A stretch of DNA of 8,573 nt. It comes from Planctomycetota bacterium (lineage in GTDB: Bacteria; Planctomycetota; Planctomycetia; Pirellulales; Pirellulaceae). The DNA is taken from contig JAJSAJ010000335.1 in assembly GCA_024274855.1 (NCBI GenBank), forward strand, positions 1-8,573, given 5' to 3'. The position numbers and the translations under genes were made by a program. A model generated the notes under the pieces. It saw only the letters and a program-made list of their open reading frames with translations, ran no database searches and was not told the origin of the DNA. Numbering within the stretch: the first letter of the stretch is position 1; each line of letters begins with the position of its first letter. Positions 1-6,342 of the stretch are shown piece by piece.

Positions 1-13
1 TGAAATGCCCCTT

Positions 14-58
14 CCCCGCTCGCTCCCCGCCGCCAAAAGCGGCGGGGAGCGAGCGGGG
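14..58. repeat. GC-rich perfect hairpin, repeat module C copy 1
   Basis: The arms at 14-33 and 39-58 are perfectly complementary over 20 bp, around a 5-nt loop (CAAAA). A closely related hairpin lies at 7780-7820 (19 bp, loop TTT). In both places module C sits about 25 nt from a copy of hairpin repeat A, so the two form one composite unit. No U-tract follows on either strand, and the other copy lies on the 5' side of a gene, so this is better read as part of a repeat than as a terminator. A cruciform or a terminator for a gene left of the window remains possible. Confidence 0.8.
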
Positions 59-82
59 CCTTTGGAGTGACATGTTGCTCTT

Positions 83-130
83 TAGCTCAATAGACTCGCT
101 CACCAACGGCACAAGGCCGTTGGGGTCGAT
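83..130 (+). repeat. Hairpin repeat A, copy A1
   Basis: This 48-nt element is matched perfectly, in inverted orientation, by 7709-7756. It begins TAGCTCAATAGAC and carries an 8-bp stem (103-110 with 116-123) closed by an ACAAG loop. A third, diverged copy at 7847-7890 keeps the stem through paired changes. No coding function is apparent: the reading frame that crosses it (72-284) also crosses other repeats and has no plausible ribosome binding site. Confidence 0.85.
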
Positions 131-192
131 TAACCGCAAAACCGCAGTGAGATGCAAATCCTACTGCAGACGGCTAAACAGTTACAAACATG

Positions 193-294
193 GTAGCCGT
201 TCACACCGCTGGGGTCTGACGCAATTGTCGGCGGAGAAAGCGTTTCTTTACGCGAACGCATTTTGTCGCCGAAAATGGATCTGATCCCTTGGAA
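193..294 (+). repeat. Repeat B, copy B1, interrupted
   Basis: Bases 193-219 match 7670-7696 with one mismatch. In the 7670 copy (B2), GGGGTCTGA runs directly into CCCCTTGGAA. In B1 the same ending (TCTGATCCCTTGGAA, 280-294) is displaced by 65 nt, so the repeat is split by an insert at 220-279. The end of B1 contains the TTG at 289 that opens the long version of the downstream reading frame, which argues that this upstream extension is repeat and not protein. Confidence 0.65.
220..279. mobile_element. Small hairpin-bearing insert inside repeat B1
   Basis: About 60 bp is present in B1 and absent from B2, and it is flanked on both sides by TCTGA (215-219 and 280-284), as expected for a 5-bp target duplication. 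The insert can fold: TCGGCG at 228-233 pairs with CGCCGA at 267-272, and GCGTT at 240-244 pairs with AACGC at 255-259, with a partly paired A/T stretch between. It has no open frame of interest. It may be a miniature element or REP-like unit, but a deletion in B2 would give the same comparison. Confidence 0.4.
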
Positions 295-334
295 GCGAAT
301 CGGCGGCCTACATTCCGTGAACGGTTACAAAACA

Positions 335-343
335 TGATACAAT
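335..343 (+). promoter_or_regulatory. Extended -10 promoter candidate for the zinc-ribbon gene
   Basis: TGATACAAT combines a TG extension with a TACAAT hexamer (5 of 6 to the sigma-70 consensus). No good -35 hexamer lies 16-18 nt upstream, which is tolerable for an extended -10 site. Transcription would start near 350, giving a leader of roughly 26 nt before the ATG at 376. This placement excludes the upstream TTG (289) and ATG (334) as starts. Confidence 0.45.
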
Positions 344-375
344 GCGTTCGGTGTCCAGTTGGCGGGAGACTTGCG

Positions 376-927
376 ATGGAATTGGAATCAATTACGTGTA
401 ATCACTGTGGGGCTCCTTTGCAGGTTCCTTCCACGGCGGATTATGTGACATGCAATCACTGTGGAAGTCAGTTGGCCGTGCGCCGCGGCGGTTCGGTGAC
501 GTTTACGGAAGTTGTCCAGCAGTTGAGCGAAACGACTGAGAACCTGGCACAACAGGTGTCCAAACTGCGTCACCAGACCGAGCTCGAGACTCTAGAGCGG
601 CAGTGGGAGGCCGAGCGCGAGTCGTTCATGGTCACCAATAACACGGGAGCAAAACGCCTTCCGGATGAGAGTTCGTCCATGTTGGGTGGAATCATCACAA
701 CGGTGTTTGGACTGTTTTGGACCGTCATGGCGATTGGCATCACATCATCCGCCCCGTCATTCGGCGTGTTCGGCATCGCCAAACTTGTGTTCCCGGCCTT
801 CGGCGTCCTGTTCATCGTTTTTGGCATCGTTTCAGCCGCACGGAATTCGCGGAAAGCCAGAGAATACAAAGTCGCTGAACAGGCATATCGGCGCCGCCGC
901 CAACGTTTGCTGGATGACGAGCCTTAG
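376..927 (+). CDS. Zinc-ribbon, coiled-coil, two-TM membrane protein
   Basis: Predicted 183-residue protein of unknown role. A double-CxxC zinc ribbon opens it (CNHC at 8-11, CNHC at 26-29). Next comes a charged, probably coiled-coil segment (about 45-85), then two hydrophobic stretches (about 103-124 and 135-155) that read as transmembrane helices, then a short, strongly basic tail rich in Arg. The likely topology is a cytoplasmic ribbon and cytoplasmic tail joined by a membrane hairpin. The ATG at 376 was chosen because GGGAG lies 7 nt upstream and a -10-like box lies at 338-343. The frame stays open to a TTG at 289, but that part overlaps repeat B1. Such ribbons bind metal and can contact nucleic acid or protein; nothing here decides which. 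It stands alone, convergent with the UroD-like gene. Confident as a gene, not as a function. Confidence 0.85.
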   Translation: MELESITCNHCGAPLQVPSTADYVTCNHCGSQLAVRRGGSVTFTEVVQQLSETTENLAQQVSKLRHQTELETLERQWEAERESFMVTNNTGAKRLPDESSSMLGGIITTVFGLFWTVMAIGITSSAPSFGVFGIAKLVFPAFGVLFIVFGIVSAARNSRKAREYKVAEQAYRRRRQRLLDDEP

Positions 928-1038
928 ACCTCGCTTCCCCGCAAGGTTTCACTGGGCGGCAGGGCCACCAACCAACACCAAGCTACCGTGCAGGGCCAGA
1001 GCGAAATAACCACAGAGACCTGAGAACACGAAGAAGCA

Positions 1039-1134
1039 GTGTTTTGGGGAGGGCGAAGCTCCTGCTGAGCCGATTGTTTTGTCGGCCAGCACGGCTCGGC
1101 AGGAGCCTCGCTCTCCCGTTTTGAGACAAACACT
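1039..1134. repeat. Long imperfect inverted repeat between convergent genes
   Basis: Arms at 1047-1071 and 1093-1117 pair over 25 bp with two G-T wobbles and one mismatch, around a 21-nt loop. Short outer ends AGTGTTT (1039-1045) and AAACACT (1128-1134) are also complementary. It lies between the stop of the zinc-ribbon gene and the stop of the UroD-like gene. It could serve as a two-way transcription barrier, but no clear U-tract follows either arm. Its form suggests a member of a dispersed palindromic repeat family. The rest of 928-1217 shows nothing gene-like. Confidence 0.7.
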
Positions 1135-1217
1135 AGTGAAGATAAGTGGTGATCCGTGTTTCACTTTTTCTCCTGTTCAGTCGATGACTTGCCACTTGGC
1201 TGAAGTGTTCCCTTTTT

Positions 1218-2522
1218 CTATCGATGGGCCTCTTCAGCCAACTCCATCGCGATGCGTGACCACTCCCACAGCCGTTGCGGTTCGTAGCGAACTGTGGAGA
1301 TGTCTTTCATGATCAGCTCAATATGACACTGGCCGTCGGCCGCATCCAGAAAGGCCTTGATCTCGGCCCGGGCACGTTCGGGGCTCCACGTATCCTCGGC
1401 CAGAATGGCGGGCGATGGCTTGCGGCTGATCACGTAGTCCGCTCCGATTTCCCGAATCGCTCGTTCCGTCCGGCACCACGGGCTGACCGAAATCTTCCTC
1501 AGATTTGGGATGCGACGCAGAATCTCCATCTTGCCATCTAGTGGCTCGCAACATCCATAGTAGGTCAAGCCCCATCGCTCGAGCCAACGCATGTCGTGTT
1601 CGATTGCGAAGTCCCATTGCATTCTCGGAGAGACTTCCGAAAAAATTTGCGCGTTGGAACAGCCCCACATGTTGTGTGGCTTGACGTGTGCCGGATCGAA
1701 GTTATCACCGGGAAGATCGTTCGTGTATCCATAGCCACCGGATCCAATGCGCGTATTATCACAGTCCAGCGACAGAAGGTTCTGCTGGGCGAATTGGTCC
1801 AACTCAACCATCCACGCATCGACCATGCGCTCGACGGCCGCGTGTACAAACGCGGGACGCTCGATCATATCGAACATCGCTTCTTGAATCCCCCACCACC
1901 GAATCAAATAGTCCCAAGGCGTAAACCAGATATGCGTCTGGCCGGATTTTCTGACAGGAAGGATGCCGTCATACAGATCGCACATGGCTTGGTAGCGAAT
2001 CTCCGTCGCCTCGGCATTATGATGAATCACCGGCATCTTGATCTTCTCGATGTCCTCGGGATTCTTGATCTGCACGTTAAAGTGACGCGATACGACATCA
2101 TTCGTTTTGTCGGTCATGACGACGTCGACATCCTCGATAATGCCAAAATCCGTGCTATGGATAGCCAGCGGGCAGGTTAGGTAGTTGTTCACCACCATAT
2201 CGCCCGGCAGATGTCGCCATTGGTACAACAGTTGCCGCAGTTCAGTCTCTTGATTGCGAGCCCATCGCCCCTCGCACGTCAGGGTAAGCTCGTCGTCCAC
2301 ATTCATCTCGTTCCAACAGATCTCGTTGATCCAGACCATTGGCCGTTCGGACTTGAGATCATTCAGCTCTTGCCACAGCTTTGCCTTCTCTCTGTGGGTT
2401 GGAAGGGCCGCGATCTCCGCAACTTGGGATGCAAGTCGGCGCAAGACATCCTTTTCGGCTGATGACAAACGAATCGGTTCAATCTCAACAGGCGGTTCAT
2501 AGTGGCTGGGATCGTGCAACAT
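1218..2522 (-). CDS. Uroporphyrinogen decarboxylase-like (UroD/MtaA superfamily) protein
   Basis: Predicted 434-residue cytoplasmic protein with no signal peptide or membrane segment. The whole length, the aromatic central part (about 195-225) and the C-terminal block HIELIMKDISTVRYEP (400-415) resemble uncharacterised UroD-like proteins common in Planctomycetota, Lentisphaerae and Bacteroidota. The superfamily includes haem-pathway decarboxylases and zinc-dependent corrinoid methyltransferases. Possible metal or substrate residues are Cys324/Cys325 (YYGCCEP) and Cys399/His400, but the exact ligand set cannot be assigned by eye. No B12-binding domain is fused and none is encoded next to it. 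The start at 2522 is preferred over 2552 because AGGA lies 7 nt upstream of this ATG; the upper one has no clear site. It lies 203 nt downstream of the fucosidase on the same strand and may share its transcript. A role in haem synthesis is unlikely given length and context; the substrate is unknown. Confidence 0.85.
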   Translation of the reverse strand: MLHDPSHYEPPVEIEPIRLSSAEKDVLRRLASQVAEIAALPTHREKAKLWQELNDLKSERPMVWINEICWNEMNVDDELTLTCEGRWARNQETELRQLLYQWRHLPGDMVVNNYLTCPLAIHSTDFGIIEDVDVVMTDKTNDVVSRHFNVQIKNPEDIEKIKMPVIHHNAEATEIRYQAMCDLYDGILPVRKSGQTHIWFTPWDYLIRWWGIQEAMFDMIERPAFVHAAVERMVDAWMVELDQFAQQNLLSLDCDNTRIGSGGYGYTNDLPGDNFDPAHVKPHNMWGCSNAQIFSEVSPRMQWDFAIEHDMRWLERWGLTYYGCCEPLDGKMEILRRIPNLRKISVSPWCRTERAIREIGADYVISRKPSPAILAEDTWSPERARAEIKAFLDAADGQCHIELIMKDISTVRYEPQRLWEWSRIAMELAEEAHR

Positions 2523-2573
2523 GATCAGTTCCTTTTGCCGGGGCGCATTCAAGCCTGCAACGAAGGCCCCGTT

Positions 2574-2613
2574 GTTCGAGTTTCAGTATCTGCTCAAAGG
2601 CCGAAACTCGAGC
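2574..2613 (-). other. Stem-loop in the fucosidase/UroD-like gap
   Basis: Arms at 2574-2584 and 2603-2613 form an 11-bp stem with one wobble around an 18-nt loop, about 50 nt before the UroD-like start. No T-run follows in the direction of transcription, so it is not a standard intrinsic terminator. It might process or stabilise a joint transcript. The remaining gap (2523-2725) also holds a perfect 12-bp palindrome, CGTCTGCAGACG, at 2709-2720 just after the fucosidase stop. Confidence 0.4.
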
Positions 2614-2725
2614 GACAAGCCCAGCGACCATCGGGCGCCTCCGACGTGCTCTGAATCATGACTTGTATGGATTTAACGCCCGAATTACGCCAACCGAATC
2701 GCTATGATCGTCTGCAGACGCCGTG

Positions 2726-4135
2726 TCACGGCCTTACCCTGTCAGTCGCTGCGTGTAACTCGAATTCAACAATGGTCGGAACTTCGTTTGCTTCCAAAAT
2801 ATTCAGGCGAAATTGCTGAGCGGTCACCGGTTTGAAGTGTAACGTTTTCAGCGCGCCAATAGTCGTGCCCGACACGATGGTTGTCCACTGGCCATTCATT
2901 TCGGATTGCAATTCGAACCGTTGGACACGGTTCCAACCGGCCTCGTCGATGACGGCATGGTTGACGGCGACAGGCTTGCCAAGGTCGACGCTTAACCAGC
3001 CACTACGACTGTTGGGCGAGGCTCCCCAACGTGTATTCGGATCGCCGTCAAATGCTTGTGTTGGGGCATAGTGGGCATCCCATTGACTGGAAGCTTTCGC
3101 CGATTTTCCCTGGGAGACCGGTGGCGGTGGCAGCGAACGTCGGCCGCGAATGTACTGACCGACTTTACACAATGTCTTTACATCAACCTCACGCAGTTTT
3201 CCCTCGTAGTTGGGACCCGCATCGATCGAGAAGATATTGCCATTCTCCACGGCACCCAGATAGTCTCGGTAAAGCTTCTCAGCAGGCAGGCAGAGCCCAT
3301 CATGTTTCGGCAGTGAATAGAACCACATAGCCCCGCCCTTGTGTGGCGGTTGGATCGGATACGTGAATTCGGCGACCAGATAGCCCTTGTAGGTTGCTTC
3401 GGCCCGTTCGTTGAATCCCGAAGCGCTCGTGTCTCCGAGCTTGCCGGGTTTCCCACGTTCCCTGAGACAGATGCGTCCGGCCGGCGTGCCATGATTGAAT
3501 CCGACAAAGCAGTCCGGCTGAAACGTGTGTACCCACTTGACGGTATCGGCGTGGCTGAGCCCACCGGTACCGACGGCGTGATCCATCCAGAAGAACTCGA
3601 TCGGGCCATATTGGGTACAGAGTTCCTTGAGCTGGGCTTTCTTCACGTCCGGATTGCTGCCGCCACCACCTGCACCCCCCTTCCCATCCTGGGCGCCCGG
3701 CCAATTCCAATCGCCTTCGGAAAAGTACAATGCCAGTTTGATTCCGTACTTGTCACAAGACTTGCGGAGCTTCTTGAGCACATCGATTCCGAGCGGGCTG
3801 TTTGTGACCTTCTTGTCGGTGGTCGCAGTATCCCAAAGGCAGAATCCGTCGTGGTGTTTTGTCAAAAACAGAATATACCCCATTCCAGCCTCTTTGGCCG
3901 TTCGACACCACTGGTCGGTATCAGCACCGGTCGCACGAAAGTAAGACGCGTCTTTGTCCTGCGTCGGTGTCCACTCGCGCCCGCTAAAGGTACTGAAACT
4001 CCAGCAGATGAACATTCCCCATTTCATCTCCTTGATCTGTCTCGCTCGAACGGCGGCCGGGGTTTTTACCGGTTCGGCAGACGCGGTGTTCGCGGCAACG
4101 ATCAACGTCGCCAACACCATCATTCTGATTCTCAT
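2726..4135 (-). CDS. Secreted GH29 alpha-L-fucosidase with C-terminal discoidin/CBM-like domain
   Basis: Predicted 469-residue enzyme that would hydrolyse terminal alpha-L-fucose from glycans outside the cytoplasm. A Sec-type signal peptide spans residues 1-20 (hydrophobic core, TASA cleavage region). The GH29 barrel runs from about 25 to 335: the KWGMF start, the TKHHDGF motif (92-98), and EFFWMD, whose Asp185 is the expected nucleophile by family analogy. The acid/base residue is variable in GH29 and is not assigned here. Residues about 343-460 look like an F5/8 type C or CBM32-like sandwich (AFDGDPNTRW, 361-370), suggesting carbohydrate binding. A Gly-rich loop (GKGGAGGGGSN, 151-161) sits just after the DWNW segment and looks like a lineage insertion. 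The start at 4135 is chosen because GGAG lies 7 nt upstream and the signal peptide then begins the protein; the frame extends to 4273 without such support. Divergent from oxidoreductase 1. Confidence 0.93.
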   Translation of the reverse strand: MRIRMMVLATLIVAANTASAEPVKTPAAVRARQIKEMKWGMFICWSFSTFSGREWTPTQDKDASYFRATGADTDQWCRTAKEAGMGYILFLTKHHDGFCLWDTATTDKKVTNSPLGIDVLKKLRKSCDKYGIKLALYFSEGDWNWPGAQDGKGGAGGGGSNPDVKKAQLKELCTQYGPIEFFWMDHAVGTGGLSHADTVKWVHTFQPDCFVGFNHGTPAGRICLRERGKPGKLGDTSASGFNERAEATYKGYLVAEFTYPIQPPHKGGAMWFYSLPKHDGLCLPAEKLYRDYLGAVENGNIFSIDAGPNYEGKLREVDVKTLCKVGQYIRGRRSLPPPPVSQGKSAKASSQWDAHYAPTQAFDGDPNTRWGASPNSRSGWLSVDLGKPVAVNHAVIDEAGWNRVQRFELQSEMNGQWTTIVSGTTIGALKTLHFKPVTAQQFRLNILEANEVPTIVEFELHAATDRVRP

Positions 4136-4339
4136 TCCATATCTCCATTTCTCGGACACTGCCTGAATCTCGCTCACTTCGAGTTGATCCGCAGGGAGTG
4201 GTCCCGTTCGCTTGGTAAGGTGGTGAATGTCGTGATTCGGCATGGTGACAGCGCGGAGAAAGACGATGGACAATTGTCTCGCCCCGCCACTACTGAAACA
4301 TGGCCCGCGTTTTTCGGGCCAACACTTCTTGTAGAATTA

Positions 4340-4368
4340 ACCATATATCCGTGGACAGGCTCCGTCAA
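4340..4368 (-). promoter_or_regulatory. Sigma-70-like promoter candidate for the fucosidase
   Basis: On the minus strand TTGACG (4363-4368, 5 of 6 to the -35 consensus) is followed after exactly 17 nt by TATGGT (4340-4345, 4 of 6 to the -10 consensus). Transcription would begin near 4333, leaving a leader of about 200 nt before the ATG at 4135. That long leader is the main reason for caution. Confidence 0.4.
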
Positions 4369-4516
4369 CTTGTTGCCAATCGAGCGGAAAAATGTGTCGT
4401 AGTAGCTGAAGACCATGTGGATTTCGGATAAGATAGAGGGCGATCGGCGGGAATGCACCACAGCCCATTGTGGTCCGTCCGGCGTGAAAGACATGTTCAG
4501 GTCGCTTTCACACGAC

Positions 4517-4545
4517 CGGACAATGAAAAAAGTCATCGCTATAGC
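4517..4545 (+). promoter_or_regulatory. Promoter candidate for oxidoreductase 1
   Basis: CGGACA (4517-4522) and TATAGC (4540-4545) are each 4 of 6 to the sigma-70 consensus and are spaced by 17 nt, giving a leader of about 72 nt. A weaker alternative is CTGAAG (4406-4411) with TAAGAT (4429-4434), also spaced by 17 nt. Confidence 0.3.
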
Positions 4546-4623
4546 CTTCGTATATGGTACGCAGGACGACGCGTCGTTTTCACGATCCGAGAGATCAGTA
4601 TTCAAGTTCTTCAGGAGAGTAAC

Positions 4624-5997
4624 ATGAGCCAGGCGGAAAATACGTCCAATACAACTCGCCGACGTTTCCTGCATCAGGTCGCGCAAGGCGGTGGTGCGGT
4701 CATGGCCGGCGCAGCCATACTCGGCAGCCCCCTGCCGGCCGTGCATGCAGCGGAGGACAGCACGATTCGGCTGGCGTTGATCGGCTGTGGTGGCCGGGGA
4801 ACGGGGGCTGTGGCAAACGCACTTAAGATCGATGACCAAGGGCCCATCGAATTGTATGCGGCTGCGGACCTCAGCCGGCAACGCATGGACATGCGTTTGA
4901 AGGCAATCAAGAAAAAATACTCGAAAAAAGTGAATGTCAGTTCGGACCGTAAGTTCATTGGATTCGACGCTTACAAGAAAGCGATCGACGTATTGCGACC
5001 GGGTGACGTCGCGCTTTGTACGACTCGCGCGTATATTCGCGCCGTGCACGTTGAGTATGCCGTCAAGAAGGGTATCAATGTGTTCATGGAGAAGCCGTTC
5101 GCTCCAGATCCCGTGGGGTTGCATCGCATGCTGCGAGCTGGAGAGGAGGCAGAAACAAAGGGAGTGAAGATCGCCGCCGGGCTGCAATGCCGCCACTCAC
5201 CCGCTCGAGCCGCGCTGATCGAGAGAATTCAAAGTGGCGATATGGGAGACCTTTCGTATATCCGTGCCAATCGCCTCACCGGCCGACGCTGGATGAGAGA
5301 CCAGGGAGACAAATCGAACGATCTGTTGGAGCAACTCCAGTTCGGCAAAGCTCAGCTCATGTGGGTTGGATCGGGACACATGGTCGATAACTTGATTCAT
5401 CAGATTGACGAATGTTGCTGGCTGATGGACAGCTGGCCGGTCTCCTGTCACGGCATGGGCGGGCGCGAAGATGGCAGCGACGATCATGGTCAGAACAATG
5501 ACATTTACTCGATGGAGTATACGTTCCCCAACGGCAAGAAAGCGTTTTGCGGCTTTCGACGCGCGCTCGATGGCCAGCGCGAATTCGCGACGTTTGTCCA
5601 CTGCGACAAGAAAGCGGGCCAGTTTTCCGGGAATGTCCACAAGGCTACCGTCCATACGTATAAAGATCTGCACATCCACAAGGACAATGTCGAATGGACA
5701 CCCACGCCGGATGCACACAACCCCTGGGACTACGAATGGATCGATTTCATAACAAGCATTCGCAGTGATCGCCCACACAACGAAGCAAAGCGAGCCGTCT
5801 ATTCCGACTACGCGGCGTTGATGGGCCGGGCGGCGGCTCACTTGAATCGGACAGTCACGTGGGAGGAAGTTACGAACTCGACTTTCCAGTTCTGCGATCA
5901 TCTGGATGATCTGACCATGGACAGTCCGCCACCGGTGAAGGCCGATGCCAAGGGCTATTTCCCAGCGCCGGTTGCGCGCAAGTGGAACGAGCTGTAA
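4624..5997 (+). CDS. Tat-exported Gfo/Idh/MocA-family oxidoreductase (1)
   Basis: Predicted 457-residue NAD(P)-binding oxidoreductase of unknown substrate. A Tat signal opens it: TTRRRFL (10-16), a hydrophobic stretch to about 36, and an Ala-x-Ala-type region near 39-43. The Rossmann motif GCGGRG lies at 54-59. EKP at 156-158 is the family hallmark, with Lys157 expected at the active site. GHMVDNLIHQID (251-262) supplies the Asp and His of the usual C-terminal catalytic block, and GMGGRED (277-283) is typical of the planctomycete-type subgroup. The start was chosen on AGGAG 6 nt before the ATG and on the Tat signal; the frame runs on to 4453 without support. Export through Tat fits a protein folded around its dinucleotide in the cytoplasm. 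Members of the family oxidise sugars or inositols, and a few are NAD-dependent glycosidases (GH109), so either chemistry is conceivable. It neighbours the divergent fucosidase. Confidence 0.93.
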   Translation: MSQAENTSNTTRRRFLHQVAQGGGAVMAGAAILGSPLPAVHAAEDSTIRLALIGCGGRGTGAVANALKIDDQGPIELYAAADLSRQRMDMRLKAIKKKYSKKVNVSSDRKFIGFDAYKKAIDVLRPGDVALCTTRAYIRAVHVEYAVKKGINVFMEKPFAPDPVGLHRMLRAGEEAETKGVKIAAGLQCRHSPARAALIERIQSGDMGDLSYIRANRLTGRRWMRDQGDKSNDLLEQLQFGKAQLMWVGSGHMVDNLIHQIDECCWLMDSWPVSCHGMGGREDGSDDHGQNNDIYSMEYTFPNGKKAFCGFRRALDGQREFATFVHCDKKAGQFSGNVHKATVHTYKDLHIHKDNVEWTPTPDAHNPWDYEWIDFITSIRSDRPHNEAKRAVYSDYAALMGRAAAHLNRTVTWEEVTNSTFQFCDHLDDLTMDSPPPVKADAKGYFPAPVARKWNEL

Positions 5998-6057
5998 ACG
6001 CTCTGTTTCGCGGTGTCCTGGGATTGTGGAGCGGCCCGCCGGCTAGCCAAATCGTTA

Positions 6058-6077
6058 AACGGACGCCTACGTCCGTT
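6058..6077. repeat. Hairpin leading the tandem repeat, opposite-loop variant
   Basis: AACGGACG pairs with CGTCCGTT over 8 bp around a CCTA loop. Read on the minus strand the loop is TAGG, close to the TGGG loop of the three larger hairpins that follow, so this appears to be an inverted relative of the repeat core. It lies about 60 nt after the stop of oxidoreductase 1 and could be the first structure met by transcription leaving that gene. Confidence 0.6.
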
Positions 6078-6320
6078 CATCCGACGGACGTGGGCGTCCG
6101 TCGGACAATGAGCACCAGGGCCTCGCGTGTTGGTTGACGCGCGTATTCGATCAGGTTGGATGATAGCAAGATCCAATGCCGTTCATTCGACGGACGTGGG
6201 CGTCCGTCGGACAATGAGCACCAGGGCCTTGTGTGTGGGTTGGCATGTGTATTCGAACAGGTTGGATGATGGCAAGATCCAATGCCGTTCATTCGACGGA
6301 CGTGGGCGTCCGTCGGACAA
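6076..6320. repeat. 106-nt tandem repeat with hairpin cores, about 2.3 copies
   Basis: Units begin at 6076, 6182 and 6288 with an exact period of 106 nt; the third stops after 33 nt at 6320. Each starts with a palindrome: 10 bp in the first unit (6081-6090 with 6095-6104), 9 perfect bp plus an outer T-G pair in the others, all with a TGGG loop. A second small stem at 6124-6128/6137-6141 stays pairable in unit 2 (6230-6234/6243-6247) despite five changes. The period is not a multiple of three, so translations through the array shift frame and it is not coding. It fills most of the 345-nt space between convergent oxidoreductase genes and may end transcription from both sides. Confidence 0.9.
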
Positions 6321-6342
6321 CATGCGCGCATCCCTCCACCGC

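Larger units (their letters stand above)
4136..4623. promoter_or_regulatory. Divergent intergenic control region
   Basis: These 488 nt separate the fucosidase (-) from oxidoreductase 1 (+). They contain the promoter candidates listed separately, a perfect 10-bp palindrome GACAATTGTC (4269-4278) that could be an operator half, and a 6-bp stem with a 7-nt loop (4302-4307 with 4315-4320) in the fucosidase leader. Reading frames that cross this area extend both neighbours upstream, but their sequence lacks signal-peptide or domain character. No regulator gene is adjacent. Confidence 0.5.

Noticed and set aside
14..58. Intrinsic terminator
   Set aside because: The stem is strong but no U-tract follows on either strand, and the related hairpin at 7780-7820 lies 5' of a gene.
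72..284. 70-codon plus-strand frame at the left end
   Set aside because: It covers repeat A1 and the split repeat B1 and has no coding character.
3341..4402. 353-codon plus-strand frame
   Set aside because: It is the antisense shadow of the fucosidase, whose GH29 motifs are on the minus strand.
4415..4627. 70-codon frame overlapping the oxidoreductase 1 start by ATGA, possible leader peptide
   Set aside because: The overlap is suggestive of coupling, but the frame has no ribosome binding site or recognisable content and oxidoreductase 1 has its own strong AGGAG.
4174..5196. Minus-strand 340-codon open frame
   Set aside because: It runs antisense through the start of oxidoreductase 1 and the control region, with Ser/Arg/His-rich sequence and no domain or ribosome binding site.
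6058..6320. CRISPR-like array
   Set aside because: Only two full 106-nt units exist, and the spacers are near-identical copies rather than unique sequences.
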